A stretch of DNA of 64,000 bases, taken from assembly GCA_024867545.1 (NCBI GenBank), contig JANFNE010000002.1:434001-498000 (forward strand), given 5' to 3'. The notes beneath the pieces are model-generated. The model was not told the DNA's origin. It searched no databases and worked only from the letters and a program-made list of their open reading frames with translations. Position 1 is the first letter of the stretch. Each line of letters begins with the position of its first letter. Made by a program: the position numbers and the translations under genes. Source of the DNA: Phytopythium helicoides. Taxonomy: Eukaryota; Oomycota; Peronosporomycetes; Pythiales; Pythiaceae. Shown here in pieces: positions 1 to 10,954 of the stretch.

Positions 1-1
1 G

Positions 2-469
2 ACGTTACCGTCTGAAGAATCCACTGATGGCTCTAAATTTGCAAGCATGACTACATTTGAATCAAACGAGAACATCCAACAACCTTCGGCTGCAACCACG
101 GTGCCACCTCGTAGTGATCGACCAGCTACAATAAAGCCGAAAGAACAGCCATTGCCAACAGAGAAACCAATCGTCACTCCTGTACCAACTTCTGATCCGA
201 ATTCCCACACCAAAGATCAAGGATTGACGACAACCGGATCAAGTGACACGTCCCAAGGTATTAGCGATCGACTCGCAAACGAGTTCAGCGAGATGAGCCG
301 GCAGCTCTCGGCGATGTCGGGAGCCTTAATGCTCATTCTTGGGCTACTGATCTTCATCGCAGTAATTGGTTTTGGCGCTTTGGTGTGGCGAAGCTGGCGT
401 GCGCGAAGCCGGCCAAGCGACTACCAGCCGCTGTTTCCAGTGTATCCGTCGCTGGGAAGTCCCGACTAG
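2..469 (+). CDS. C-terminal part of a membrane-anchored Ser/Thr/Pro-rich protein (5' end outside window)
   Basis: The reading frame is open from the first bases of the window and ends at a TAG at 467-469, so only the last ~155 codons are present. An internal ATG at 47 exists, but the frame runs through it without a stop, so the true start is upstream. The visible part is a Ser/Thr/Pro-rich, probably O-glycosylated stalk, then one hydrophobic segment (ALMLILGLLIFIAVIGFGAL), then a short basic cytoplasmic tail. This layout suits a type I surface protein. The ectodomain is missing, so the family cannot be named. Membrane topology is inferred from hydrophobicity only. Confidence 0.6.
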   Translation, partial: TLPSEESTDGSKFASMTTFESNENIQQPSAATTVPPRSDRPATIKPKEQPLPTEKPIVTPVPTSDPNSHTKDQGLTTTGSSDTSQGISDRLANEFSEMSRQLSAMSGALMLILGLLIFIAVIGFGALVWRSWRARSRPSDYQPLFPVYPSLGSPD

Positions 470-1604
470 AATAGCTCCCTTCCTGCATAGCTTTGCTGCA
501 CTTTCGTTCTACTCTCGGTCGGTTCGTCATTCCGCTTGGATCGATTCGTCAATTCATTTTCTGCATGGGGTGTCCTCTGCAGCAACCTAATTCATAAACA
601 AAGCTCCTTCCATTATCATAGCATTGCATTGCCAGGTTGCTTTCAATCCAACCACAACATCAAAGCCATCGCCTCGCTGTCAGGCCCATGCAATGGACTC
701 GCCGCCAAGCACTACACAATGTAACCAGCGTACTGTATGTTGAAGTTGACTGCAATCCAAGCGGCGCCTTCCCGCCGCCATACAATCCGCGAGAGAGCCT
801 CGCCTGCAGCACATCAAGGCGTCAAATCCGCTGAAGCGCAAGTCGCGGTCGGAAGACACGCGAGTAGATCGGCCACGTCACTCGACGCCATCCCGTCCTG
901 AGCTTCTCGAAGCCTCGCGGCTTTGCCGCCTGGACCACTGCAACTTGAAGCCTGCCACGCACGACGGGCGATTTTCCAGCGCAAGCAGCTGCTTTGGAAA
1001 ATCGTTTCCGACGACTTTCGCGCCCTGATTGGCTAGTAGCTCAATGTCCAAATAGCCGGAAGCGCGAAACGGATATTTCGCGCGATCTTCAAGAGGTGCG
1101 TACGACCGCTCGCAATTCAGCCAATCAGCGCTTGCCGAGGGGTAGGTGCGCGCATAGTGACGCGGCGCCATCACCCTCACTGGAACCTCACACACCTAAT
1201 CTTCAACGCGGCTTCAAATCGACAACCTATACAATCTCTATTCAAAAAACCTTTGATCAATAATATCCCGCTTCAACCGATTTTCTCAGATGGCGCGCGT
1301 CGATGCGGGAAGGGATGCACTTGATTGGCTTCGGAGCGAAATGCGACGCGTCGCGTCGCTCGACGTGTAACGTCGAGGTGCATCTGCTGCCGATGCACGG
1401 TCTTCTATACAAAACCCAAGTCAAAACCGTCGCGTACCGTAGGTCCCCAGGAGCTCCACGATGGAAATTGCCTGGTGACCACCGCCAGCTTCCGCCTCGA
1501 GCTCAGTTCCCAATTTGCGTCGTCGTCGTCGTTTGGGCGTTGACCGCAGCCAAGCACCAAGCGAGCCAAGCAAGCCTCAATCTTTCGCCACCAGCCAAAC
1601 AACC
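470..1604. other. Intergenic region without a supported gene
   Basis: Only short ORFs with no recognisable domain occur here. The last ~100 bases are pyrimidine/CA-rich leader-like sequence before the ATG at 1605. No repeat or RNA gene was seen. Confidence 0.5.
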
Positions 1605-1766
1605 ATGTTCGACCAGCTCAAGTCGGTGATCGCACGCCCGCTCGTGGACAACAACCGGGTAAGCGCCGCGGAGAAGCGCTTCGGCGTGTCGGCGTCAGTG
1701 GCGCTGGACGACAAGAAGCCGGACGTCTCGACGGCCTTCGAGCGTTCGGGCTGGGCCTTCATCTAA
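1605..1766 (+). CDS. Possible small 53-residue protein
   Basis: An ATG in a favourable context (preceded by CAAACAACC) opens a 53-codon frame ending in TAA. The peptide is mixed charged/hydrophobic, starts MFDQLKSVIARPL and ends ERSGWAFI, with no signal peptide or membrane segment. It is not recognised as any family. A good donor-like GGGTAAGC sits inside the frame near 1657, so the real gene could be spliced there instead. Codon use is GC-ending, like the neighbouring genes, which mildly supports coding. Confidence 0.35.
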   Translation: MFDQLKSVIARPLVDNNRVSAAEKRFGVSASVALDDKKPDVSTAFERSGWAFI

Positions 1767-2328
1767 GCTGCTGGATGTGTGAGCTTCGCGACGGACGAGC
1801 GACGAGAAGGGAAAGGGGTGTGAGGAGTGTGGAGAGGACGCGACCGACGGATTTTTACTTTTGCGGCGGATACGCGCGCGACTCACGAGCTGAATGACGC
1901 GCGCAAAACGCTGCGACCGAGTGATGGAGACGTGCCTCGAAGCGCCTAGCTGCTCTTTTACTCCTGCTTCTTCTTGTGCTGCCTGCCGACCGGAGTGAAG
2001 CCAAGCCGGATATTTAAATGTGTGATCATCATCAACAACAACAAAAAAAAAACAAACTTGTAGTTTTACTCGAACGACGTGCGCGACCCACGGGAACCCT
2101 TGGCTGCGTAGCTGTTGCATTTTTCTTTTCTTAATTCGTGAGTAGCGATCAATACGACTTGCTTGCGCTTTCATTGCTTGTGTTGGTTCTCACGTCTGCA
2201 TCTGCGTGTAATGATGTGTCAATCACGATTCTTTTTTGTTGACTGATGGCACTTTTGTGGTGTTGACGCCAATGAAGCTCACGATGTCGCTATTTTTGTG
2301 GTGGTGGTGGTGCTACTTGCTCAACACG
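1767..2328. other. Intergenic region
   Basis: AT-richer than its neighbours, with an A-run near 2041-2050 and a short GTG-repeat tract near 2298-2311 just before the next start. No gene is supported. Confidence 0.4.
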
Positions 2329-3007
2329 ATGGTGCGGGTCAAGGTGCGCGTGTTCACCTTCCCGTCGGACCCGCGCGAGCAGAACTCGTTCCTTGTGGGC
2401 ACGATCGAGGTCTGAGGACTGCACTTGCAGCCATGAGCGTGGATATACAGCTCATGTATGTTCAAAACAAAATGTAGGGCGGGCTTCTTCCCGTGGTCGG
2501 CACCGTCAATGTGGACGACAGCGAGATCGAGACGATCACCTTCACGCAATTGAGACCTCGCATCGAGCTCAAGATCGACAACAACATGATCCGGTGAGAA
2601 GATGCAATCTGGTAGCAGATTATAGTCGTTGCGCATCGCTCATTCGCCGCTTGTGCAGCCGCACGCTCATGTTTCAAGAAGTGCTGTCGCTCATCGCGTC
2701 ATCCAAGAACCCGCACGGGTGGCCACCGAACGCCATGCAGACCTACTGGTTCGGTTACTTCCCTAGCAACGACGACTCCATCCCTGTGGTTTTAGCGGTA
2801 GGATTGACGCTCCATCTGCATTTATCTCGTTGATCTCACACGACGCGTCTCCAGGCGGCGCAAGAGGACGAGCCGATCGCCAAGTTCCTCAACAGGACGA
2901 CCTCCAAGCTCACGGGCGACGTGGTGCTCGTCCCGCAAACTCAATTGGGCCCTGTGTGCGAGCAGTGCTGCCAGGGCTGCAGTCGGTGCCCGCCCATCCG
3001 CCAGTAG
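2329..3007 (+). CDS. Hypothetical protein, four exons
   Basis: Four exons join with consistent phase: 2329-2409, 2478-2593, 2659-2797 and 2855-3007 (162 codons before TAG). All three introns are GT-AG and 57-68 nt long. The product begins MVRVKVRVFTFPSDPREQ and reads continuously through GGLLPVVGTVNVDDSEIE, a TLMFQEVLSLIASSKNPHGW segment and a Trp/Tyr/Phe-rich stretch. The last exon ends in a Cys-rich tail (CEQCCQGCSRC) that could be mis-modelled if a further intron exists. I do not recognise the family. There is no signal peptide or membrane segment, so a soluble intracellular protein is likely. It converges on the LYR gene with 46 bases between the two stops. Confidence 0.6.
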
Positions 3008-3053
3008 GGAACGCAGCCGAATGCAGGAAAGCCTGGGTGTATATTCCACGGTC

Positions 3054-3374
3054 CTACCCCTCGCGCTTGCCGCCGACCTGCTTGACACTAATCCCGCCGT
3101 CCGCTGCTGGCGTGGGCAGCGCATTCCGGCCCACCTCGACGCGCCAGTCGAGCGAGGACGCGTGCAGCGACGCGTACTGCGAGAGCTCCTGGATGCCAGC
3201 GCGCGCCGCCATGATCTTCTCGCGCACCTGCTGCGCGTCCGTGAGCCCCTTGTTCTCGTGGAACTCGGCGCGGATGTCGCGCGCAATGGCGTCGCGCTTG
3301 ACGCTCGGGTACCGCTGCGCCAGCTTCAGGATGCGCCGGTACATGCGCACCACCTCCTCCCTCGACGCCGCCAT
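3054..3374 (-). CDS. LYR-motif (Complex1_LYR) protein
   Basis: This single-exon gene encodes 106 residues. The N-terminal helix contains the LYR-type motif MYRRILKLAQRYPS (residues about 11-24), followed by the usual basic helix with a conserved Phe (AEFHENKGLTDAQQVREKI). Known LYR proteins act in mitochondria as adaptors for Fe-S cluster transfer or respiratory-complex assembly, often with acyl-carrier protein. Length fits the family (80-120 residues). No obvious cleavable transit peptide is seen, which is common for LYRMs. Which paralogue it corresponds to cannot be decided. The gene is divergent from the RNF10-like gene across 467 bases. Confidence 0.75.
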   Translation of the reverse strand: MAASREEVVRMYRRILKLAQRYPSVKRDAIARDIRAEFHENKGLTDAQQVREKIMAARAGIQELSQYASLHASSLDWRVEVGRNALPTPAADGGISVKQVGGKREG

Positions 3375-3841
3375 GAGCTCTTCCGTCCTTTCTCGGGTGA
3401 ATGGAAGCCGAATCTCGGCTCTATCGAACTGTATCGGACAGCTAGCATTTCTCTGTTGGCCAATCGCAAGGGTTTATTTATGATTGAACTGATTTGGTTG
3501 GATGACAAATAACCGCTTAACGGTCGACCACGAGCAGCTCCGACTTGACCGGCACTCACAAAGTCGCATCCAGCACCGGAGCTGCCGACCGACCGCGTGA
3601 GTGCCTCGCCTCGCCCGCCTCCGCCTCCCCAGCCGCCCGACGCTCGAGCAGCTCGCAGCCGCTCGCTTCTCCGCCGCCTCCGCCGTCTTTTGCGCCTCGT
3701 TGAGCGCTTGAACGACCGCCAGAAGCCCCGCAAGCCGCTGGATCCGCCGCCAGCCTCGTATCTATTCACTCCAGTATTTATCCCCAGCCTATAGACCATT
3801 TCAAGCACATACACTAGACTAGACCAGCCACAACACTCATC
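3375..3841. promoter_or_regulatory. Divergent promoter region between the LYR gene and the RNF10-like gene
   Basis: This 467-base interval separates two divergent start codons, so it should hold both promoters. It contains CT-rich stretches but no motif I can name with confidence. Confidence 0.4.
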
Positions 3842-6139
3842 ATGAGGTGCGTCGTGGAGGCTCGGTCGGTCTCGGGAAGACTGGCTGCAGAGCACTGATG
3901 GGCATTGATGGGATGCAGTCGGAATAACAGTAGAAACAACGGCTCCGGAGCCTCCGGACGCAGAGGACCACGAAGAGAGCAGGTGGGATTGCAGCGTGCA
4001 TTGCAGTCGAACTTGCAGTGGTCCTCACGAGTTGGGTTTGGTGCTCGCAGAAAAAACAGCTCGACTATGAGGCGCGTGCGACGCGAAATGGTATCTCGGC
4101 CAACCATCTGCTCAACTTTTCGCTACCAGAGCGAGAGCGCCCGGTGCAAGTGCGCAAGAAGAAGGCACCTGCAGAGCCGCGTACTCAGAGCGAGTATCTT
4201 CATGCCAAGTACGTCGTGCTGTGCTGGATAGACTTGCGAAAAACGAAAAGTTATTCAGTGGCAATGTGGCTGCGAATACGACAGCTACCGGTTCGTTATC
4301 TCCCAGCTTGACAAGGGAGCCGATGTGCCGACTTGGGACCTGGAAGCGCTTACCGAATGTGCGTTGGGGCAACGAAGTATAAAGTTGACGGCCACTCGTA
4401 ACACTAACACGCTCAATTGCAGGGAAATCCGTGGAGCAGGTGCTATTGTGGTACGATGACGAGAGCGCAGTGACTTGCCCAATCTGTATGGATACCCTCC
4501 GAGCACCCAAGATTACCAAGTGTGGTCACATCTTTTGGTGTGTATATCGTCGTTTTCTTGCTCGTCTTCGTTGTCACGTGTTGCTTATCTAGCGTATTCA
4601 ACTCCCTTCAGCTGGCCATGCATTTTGCGTTACCTCTCAATGACGGACAAGTACTGGCGCCGATGCCCCATGTGCTTTGAATCGGTGCAAAAGGGTCAAT
4701 TGCGCAGCGTCCGTCTCGAAAAGGTGCATCTTCCTCCACGTGTGGATTCGACCGTGACATTCCAGTTCCTTCAGCGGTCCAAGTCGAGCATGTTCCCCAT
4801 GCTACGTCCGTCTGCCGGTCATGCAAGCATTCCAAGAAACCGGGACATTCCCAGTGTGTACGACCAAGCCGCCGGCTTCTCGCGCATTCTTGAGTCGACC
4901 CCGGAATATGTGACGCAGGTTGTGCTGGCCGAGATGCGTGACCTCGAATCCTTGGATGCCGAGTATCGAAGCAGTGGCGACTATGACAGCCTTCCCTTCG
5001 TCGAAGAGGCGATGCGGGCGACATCTGGTCGCCTTGCGCAGCTCGAAAGACACGAGTTGGAAGGTTCTGTCGAAGAGAATGGCTCAAGCAAGGCGAAAAG
5101 CGTGCATCGCACGGACAACAACGGTGGCAGCTCAGGTGAGGTGTACTCGTTCTACCAGATCGCGGATGGGAGCTACGTTGTTCTGCACTCGATCAACATG
5201 AAGTGCTTGATGAAGGAGTTCTCTCCGGAACATGTCAAGGCAATGGAAGGCGAACTCTATCACGCTCCGTCACCAAGCGAAGGCTCGGTTGTCGACTCAT
5301 CGGGATGGTCCGGTGGGGACGCAGCTGCGGGCTCTTCGAGCTTCACTGACTCAGGAGGGTACGTGACATATGCCGAGCTTCCAGTTGATCGTCACCAGTA
5401 CCTCCCAGAAACAATTCAAGGACGTGTAGTTGATGTCGAACACGCAGTGATGGACGACGAAGCGCAAAAGCGCTTCCGTTTCCTGAGCCATCTCCCCCGA
5501 TTCTGCGACTTTTACATCTGCGAGATCGACCTGTCGGATCAGCTCTCGCCCGAGACGCTCGACGCCTTCCGCACTGAGTTGAAGAAGCGCAACAAGAGTC
5601 GGAAGCAAAAAGAGAGACAGCGCCAGCTCGATGCTGCGGCTAGTGCGGCGTCTCCAGCGTTCGCCCACCTGCACAACCTACCTAGGTTCTCACTTGCGGA
5701 AGAGGACACTGCTATGTGGCCGGCCCCCGCTGAGCTCACGAACAGCATGAGTGACCTGAGTATTGCTAGCGACGAGCACTCATTCAGTGCTGGTGGCGAC
5801 GGGGAAGCTGCTGTCTATGCTGCGTACGGGCACGGCGTGGCGTCTCCACCATTGAATGGATACGACGAAGAGAGCTCATTCGCCACGATCACGCGTCAAT
5901 CTGGGTACTACCCGCCTTTGGGCGGTGCGTCCACTCCAGACCACTCACCGCAACTTCGTGCTGCTTCAACTAGAGATTCCGGCCGAGCTTTCTTTGGGTC
6001 TCCTCCGGTTTGGGGCCAATCACCGCCGCCAATGCCGGTCGAGTGGGCGTCGGCTCCACAGTCTGGTGGCAAGAAGAAGGGCGGTGGCAAGAAGGGTGTG
6101 CCATTGTTCTCGACGAACCAGCGGCGCTCGTATCGCTAG
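3842..6139 (+). CDS. RNF10-like RING finger protein
   Basis: Six exons are inferred: 3842-3846 (ATGAG only), 3919-3982, 4051-4212, 4259-4358, 4423-4537 and 4612-6139, giving 657 residues. Early sequence NHLLNFSLPERERP matches the RNF10 signature before the RING. The C3HC4 RING reads CPICMD, CGHIFCWPC and CPMC; the third exon junction within it splits the Cys codon of IFC|WPC. Family members are ubiquitin E3 ligases; mammalian RNF10 acts on stalled 40S ribosomes. The C-terminal half is Ser/Gly-rich with a basic GGKKKGGGKKG tail. The junction at 4212/4259 (46-nt intron) is the least certain: it was chosen to keep the frame, but an AA|GTACGT donor three bases upstream is a stronger-looking site. 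Confidence 0.85.
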
Positions 6140-6920
6140 GCTGTAGCGCATTGACGTGAGCAGCTCATCAGACTCACGGTGACGGGATGTGAAAATTGTC
6201 CGGATATTGCCGCGTGTATATCTGTCACGCGTGGTCACAAGAGTAGCACTCGACACCGAAGCAACGCGGCAGACCGCAGGGTAAGGACACGACCTCATTG
6301 GTGACGTCCGCGTCGACCGCACTAGGGGGAGCATACTGTTGTAATCAGTTTGGACATGAACGATTACGGACGTCTCTCGTGGGCGTCCCGCAGCAGTGCG
6401 ATAAACGTTGAGGACTTTTGGGCAGGAATCGAACTGCCACTCATCTGCTCAGGCATGGGCAAAGCAGGCTTTGGGATTCTCATGCGTGACTCTTGCGCGG
6501 AGATCGCAACAGCTTAGCTCAAAAGTGACAGGAGTCGCTGAAAGTAGTGCTTGCGATCACAAAAGCACTGTCAAGTCGAGAATCCTTGCGCCTGCGATTC
6601 GATCGTCGAAGTGGCGCGCACTCGAGCTTCCTGTAGGTATACGCCCAGTCTTCCACCTGCTTGGTGAGCTATACATGAAGGCAGTGCCGTATCCGGACGC
6701 CGTTGACCTGCTCGGGTGCACAAGCAGGGCAGACAGATACATGGTGCTACTCTGCTGGCCGCAGACGCGTGACAAAGTCGCAGACGGCCATGTATGGACG
6801 AAGCAGTGCTTCAAACTGGAGCTGTGGCCAATGGCGACTTCATGAGCCAGTGGTGCGCTCATTAGCCAACTCGCTAGCCACTGCACTGCTCGAGTTCGTT
6901 CCGTCAGTGCTAACGCCAAG
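6140..6920. other. Intergenic region upstream of the first GH30 gene
   Basis: Contains no supported gene. It should include the 3' end of the RING gene and the promoter of the GH30 gene starting at 6921. Confidence 0.4.
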
Positions 6921-8561
6921 ATGCAGGTGTTCCCTCCGCTCGCTGCGGTCCTCGCGACCGTCATGACGTTGGCTCCGCGTTCTGTGAGCGCCACCAACTG
7001 CACGACGTGGTCGACCCGATTCCAGCAGGACATTGAAGGTGTTTGCGTGTGCTCGACGAGCGACTGCGACTCCATCTACAACGGCCACCTGTTCCTCCAG
7101 AGCGGCGAGGCAGGCGTCTTCCAGACGTCCAAGGCCGGCCACCGCCTCGACTTCTCGACCATCTCGACCTCCAGCAACGCCAGCGACAGCGCCGACATTG
7201 TCATCGACACGTCGATCAAGTACCAGTCGATCAACGGATTCGGCGGCGCCTTCACAGACGCGTCGGCGATCAATGTCAACTTGCTGACCTCGACGCTGCA
7301 GGAGGACCTGCTCGAGGCTTACTTTGGAGACTCGGGCCTTCAGTACACGCTCGGCCGCATTCCGATCTCGTCGACCGACTTCTCGCTCACCATCTACTCG
7401 TACAATGATGTCGACGGTGATCTTGCAATGGAGAATTTCTCCATTGACATGGACAAGACCTCGGGCAAGATCGACCTCATCCATCGCGCGGTCGCCAAGA
7501 ACTCGCGTGACATGCGTTTCTTCGGCTCGTCGTGGGCTCCGCCGGCGTGGATGACGAACGAGAACTCGACCATCAACTGCAGCGTCAAGGGCTACCCCGG
7601 TGGCGAGTACTGGGAGGCGCTCGCTCTCTACTACTCCAAGTTTATCAGCGCGTACGAGGCCGAGGGCATTCCTATCTGGGCGATGACGACCCAGAACGAG
7701 CCGACGCAGGCTGCAGGTGCCACCAAATTCTGGCAGAGTCTGCGCTTCAACGAGACCACCGAGCGTGACTTTATCAAGTTTGACCTTGGTCCGACGCTCA
7801 AGGCGAACAACCCGGACACCAAGATCATTATGATGGACGACCAGAAGACGCTACTGCCTGACTGGGACGCTGCTCTTGTGGACGAAGAGGCTCGCCAGTA
7901 CGTGTCGGGCCTCGGTGTGCACTGGTACCAGGACCTGGATCTGGTGACGGACCGCCTCGGTGCGTTTGCTCAGCTCTCAACGTTCCACGAGACTTACCCG
8001 GACATCTTCATCCTCGCGACGGAGGCGTGTGAGGGCTATCTCGTTGATGGCCTTGGAACTGGAGCGGGAGTCAAGCTGCTCAATGGCCTTGACATCGTTT
8101 GGAAGCGTGGTGAGATCTACGCCCGTGATATCATCAACGACCTGGCCAACTACGCCACGGGCTGGATGGACTGGAACCTCGCTCTCAACACGAGCGGAGG
8201 TCCGACGTGGATCAACAACAACGTCGACTCGCCGATCCTTGTGGACGAGGAGAACGGCATTGAGTTCTACAAGCAGCCGATGTACTACGCCATGGGCCAC
8301 GTCGCCAAGTTCCTCCCTGTGGACTCGGTGCGTGTCAACATGGCGCTGACGACGGACGCGACGACGGAGCTTGCCAATGTCGACAAGGTCGCGTTCACCA
8401 CCCCGGACAACCAGGTGGTTCTCATCCTCTCGAACCGCGACACGGCCGACCACACGGTCAGCGTAAGCCTGACACAGGAGGGCATCTCCGCCAACCTGAC
8501 GCTGCTGGCCAACTCGATTCAGACCGTCGTCTTCGGCGAGGCGCGGCGCAGCTCGTGCTAA
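6921..8561 (+). CDS. GH30 glycoside hydrolase, secreted (copy 1)
   Basis: This intronless gene encodes 546 residues. A signal peptide covers about residues 1-24, then comes a Cys-rich start (CTTWSTRFQQ, GVCVCSTSDC) shared by all four copies here. The catalytic TIM barrel follows, with GFGGAFTDA, the acid/base Glu in TTQNEP (about E260) and the nucleophile Glu in LATEACEGY (about E368), in the arrangement of glucosylceramidase-type GH30. A C-terminal beta-sandwich follows. The family cleaves beta-glucosyl or beta-1,6-glucan linkages; which substrate applies cannot be told. The protein ends ARRSSC with no hydrophobic tail, so it is predicted to be freely secreted, unlike copy 2 just downstream. 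Confidence 0.92.
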   Translation: MQVFPPLAAVLATVMTLAPRSVSATNCTTWSTRFQQDIEGVCVCSTSDCDSIYNGHLFLQSGEAGVFQTSKAGHRLDFSTISTSSNASDSADIVIDTSIKYQSINGFGGAFTDASAINVNLLTSTLQEDLLEAYFGDSGLQYTLGRIPISSTDFSLTIYSYNDVDGDLAMENFSIDMDKTSGKIDLIHRAVAKNSRDMRFFGSSWAPPAWMTNENSTINCSVKGYPGGEYWEALALYYSKFISAYEAEGIPIWAMTTQNEPTQAAGATKFWQSLRFNETTERDFIKFDLGPTLKANNPDTKIIMMDDQKTLLPDWDAALVDEEARQYVSGLGVHWYQDLDLVTDRLGAFAQLSTFHETYPDIFILATEACEGYLVDGLGTGAGVKLLNGLDIVWKRGEIYARDIINDLANYATGWMDWNLALNTSGGPTWINNNVDSPILVDEENGIEFYKQPMYYAMGHVAKFLPVDSVRVNMALTTDATTELANVDKVAFTTPDNQVVLILSNRDTADHTVSVSLTQEGISANLTLLANSIQTVVFGEARRSSC

Positions 8562-8921
8562 GCTGCAGCGAAACGTGTGTTAGCGTCCTGTTCGCACCGT
8601 ACTTGACTTGAAAGTGCCGAGACAATTGGGATCTTCGGCTTTAGCTTGTTGATTCATTCGCATTGCTGGTTTGTGCTCTCTTGGTCTCCTTCGTAGCTCT
8701 CAGATCTCTCCCAAAGCTAGTGTCCTGTGTAGCTGAAGAGAAAGCTGCAAGCAGTTGAACTGGCTGAGGTGAGCTCATCATTTCGGAGGAGCCGACAAGC
8801 GATGCCACTCACATGGTGCCAGCCCTGTCCTTACGCCGCAGTCTGCTCATGTCTTCTCTCTGCGCGTGACTCGCGACACGATTAGCGGCTTCCCACTCTG
8901 CGTTCTCCCGTCAACTGGCCG
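8562..8921. other. Short intergenic region between tandem GH30 genes
   Basis: Holds the 3' region of copy 1 and the promoter of copy 2. No gene or repeat seen. Confidence 0.4.
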
Positions 8922-10679
8922 ATGTTGCTGCGTTTCACGCTCGCGGTGGCGTCGTTCACGTCTGCTGCGGCCGCTAGCGGCTGCTCGACGTGGTCGACGC
9001 GCTACCAGCAGTTCATCGAAGGCGTGTGCGTCTGCAATGCGTCGAGTTGCGACTCGGTCTCGACTGAGTATTTGTCGCTCACTGGCGACGAGTTGGGCGT
9101 GTTCCAGACCTCCGAGGCTGGCGACCGCCTCGCGTACTCGACCGTGGAGCTCCTCGAAGATGACGACGAGTCCTCGGCAGACATTGAGTTCGCCATCGAC
9201 TCAGCCACGACGTACCAGGAGATTATCGGGTTCGGCGGCGCCTTCACCGACGCATCGGCCATCAACGTCTACCTCATGGACGATGCGGTACAGCAGGAGC
9301 TGTTGGACGCTTACTTCTCGGACGGAGGACTCGCTTACACACTCGGCCGAATCCCCATCTCGTCCACCGACTTCTCCACGCACGTGTACTCGTACAACGA
9401 CGACTCGGAGGGAGATTTTGACATGACCAACTTCAGCATCGCTAATGATAAGGCGCCGCTCTCCAACAAACTCGAGTTCATCCAACGAGCGCTCAATTTG
9501 TCAGCAACTGGTGGGCGAAATGTGACTCTGTTCGCTTCTTCGTGGGCTCCTCCAGTGTGGCTCACGACCAGCAACACCACCGAAAACTGCGCCATCGCAG
9601 GTGAGATCGGTGGCGAGTACTGGCAGGCTCTCGCGCTGTACTACTCCAAGTTCATCAGTGCGTACGAAGCCGAGGGCATCTCGATTTGGGCGTTGACGAC
9701 GCAGAACGAGCCTTATCAGCAGCCATACGTGCCTCACCCATTCCAAAGTCTTCGCTTCAACTCGACTACTGAGCGGGACTTTATCAAGATGAATCTTGGC
9801 CCGACGCTCCAGGAAAACCATCCCGACGTGAAGATCATCATGCTGGATGATCAGAAAGACTTGCTTCTGGAATGGGACGCTGCTCTTGTTGACGAGGAAG
9901 CGAAGAAGTACGTCTCTGGAATTGGGGTTCATTGGTACAAGAATGTCGACTTCATTTCGGACTCTTTCGGGAATTTTGATGATCTCGCAACCTTCCATGA
10001 GACCTACCCAGATATCTTCATCCTTGCTACTGAAGCTTGCGAAGGATCCATGCTCAAGGGTGTTGGGACTGGCGTCGGCACGGCACTACTCCAGTACAAT
10101 GTGACGTGGAAGCGCGGAGAGAACTATGCGCGCGACATCATTAACGACCTAGCAAGCTATGCTGGAGGTTGGACCGACTGGAATATGTACCTGAACACCA
10201 GCGGCGGTCCAAACTGGGCTCTGAATGATGTTGACGCTCCAATCCTTGTCGATGAAGAAAGTGGCGCTGAGTTTTACAAGCAACCAATGTACTACGTCAT
10301 GGGTCACTTTTCCAAGTTCTTACCACCAGGCTCACTGCAAGTTTCACTGAATGTGACTGCGAGCAATTCGACGGCCGTAAAGAACGTTGACCGCGTGGCT
10401 TTCATTACACCCAACAACTCAATTGTCTTGGTCCTACAAAATCGCGACAATAAGGAGAAGCAGATTACCGTTAGCTTTGAGCAACAAGGCAAACGTGCTG
10501 CAATCACAGTTCCTGCAAATGCCGTGCAGACAGTGTTACTTGCAGATTCAAGGAATTCGGGAAGCAACACTGACGGGGAGAGTAGTGAAAGCAGCAGTGC
10601 CATCTCAACAGCCCGAGTGGGTGCTTTCGTGCCGAGTCTCCTTGTTGCTTTGTTTGGAGCTGTGCTCTTGATGCAATAA
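8922..10679 (+). CDS. GH30 glycoside hydrolase with GPI-anchor tail (copy 2)
   Basis: Intronless, 585 residues, same orientation as copy 1, 360 bases downstream. A signal peptide (LLRFTLAVASFTSAAAA) is followed by the same Cys-rich start and GH30 barrel, with acid/base Glu in TTQNEP (about E263) and nucleophile Glu in ATEACEGS (about E371). Unlike copy 1 it continues into a Ser-rich linker (SSESSSAISTARVG) and a terminal hydrophobic stretch (AFVPSLLVALFGAVLLMQ) that ends the protein, which is a typical GPI-attachment signal. It is therefore predicted to be anchored at the outer plasma membrane or wall. The tandem pair probably arose by duplication followed by divergence in anchoring. Confidence 0.92.
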   Translation: MLLRFTLAVASFTSAAAASGCSTWSTRYQQFIEGVCVCNASSCDSVSTEYLSLTGDELGVFQTSEAGDRLAYSTVELLEDDDESSADIEFAIDSATTYQEIIGFGGAFTDASAINVYLMDDAVQQELLDAYFSDGGLAYTLGRIPISSTDFSTHVYSYNDDSEGDFDMTNFSIANDKAPLSNKLEFIQRALNLSATGGRNVTLFASSWAPPVWLTTSNTTENCAIAGEIGGEYWQALALYYSKFISAYEAEGISIWALTTQNEPYQQPYVPHPFQSLRFNSTTERDFIKMNLGPTLQENHPDVKIIMLDDQKDLLLEWDAALVDEEAKKYVSGIGVHWYKNVDFISDSFGNFDDLATFHETYPDIFILATEACEGSMLKGVGTGVGTALLQYNVTWKRGENYARDIINDLASYAGGWTDWNMYLNTSGGPNWALNDVDAPILVDEESGAEFYKQPMYYVMGHFSKFLPPGSLQVSLNVTASNSTAVKNVDRVAFITPNNSIVLVLQNRDNKEKQITVSFEQQGKRAAITVPANAVQTVLLADSRNSGSNTDGESSESSSAISTARVGAFVPSLLVALFGAVLLMQ

Positions 10680-10954
10680 AGTTGGCAAGAACCCGTGTAT
10701 CCTGCAACACATCGATGAAATATAGCTATGAATCGTCTTCTTGATCCTGTTGTGTAGCCTCCTTCTCCAATTAACGGTTGCAGATTGTCTGGAACGGGCC
10801 ACTTTTTTCATGAGCTTAGCTTTCATGAGCCGGCCAAGTTAGGGACAGAGAATGCAACAATCGCACCGAAAGCTGAATGACACATTGATTTGCTTTTATA
10901 ACTGCATGTACGCGAAGACTACCCAAACACAATCTCCGATGCGTGGCACGACAT

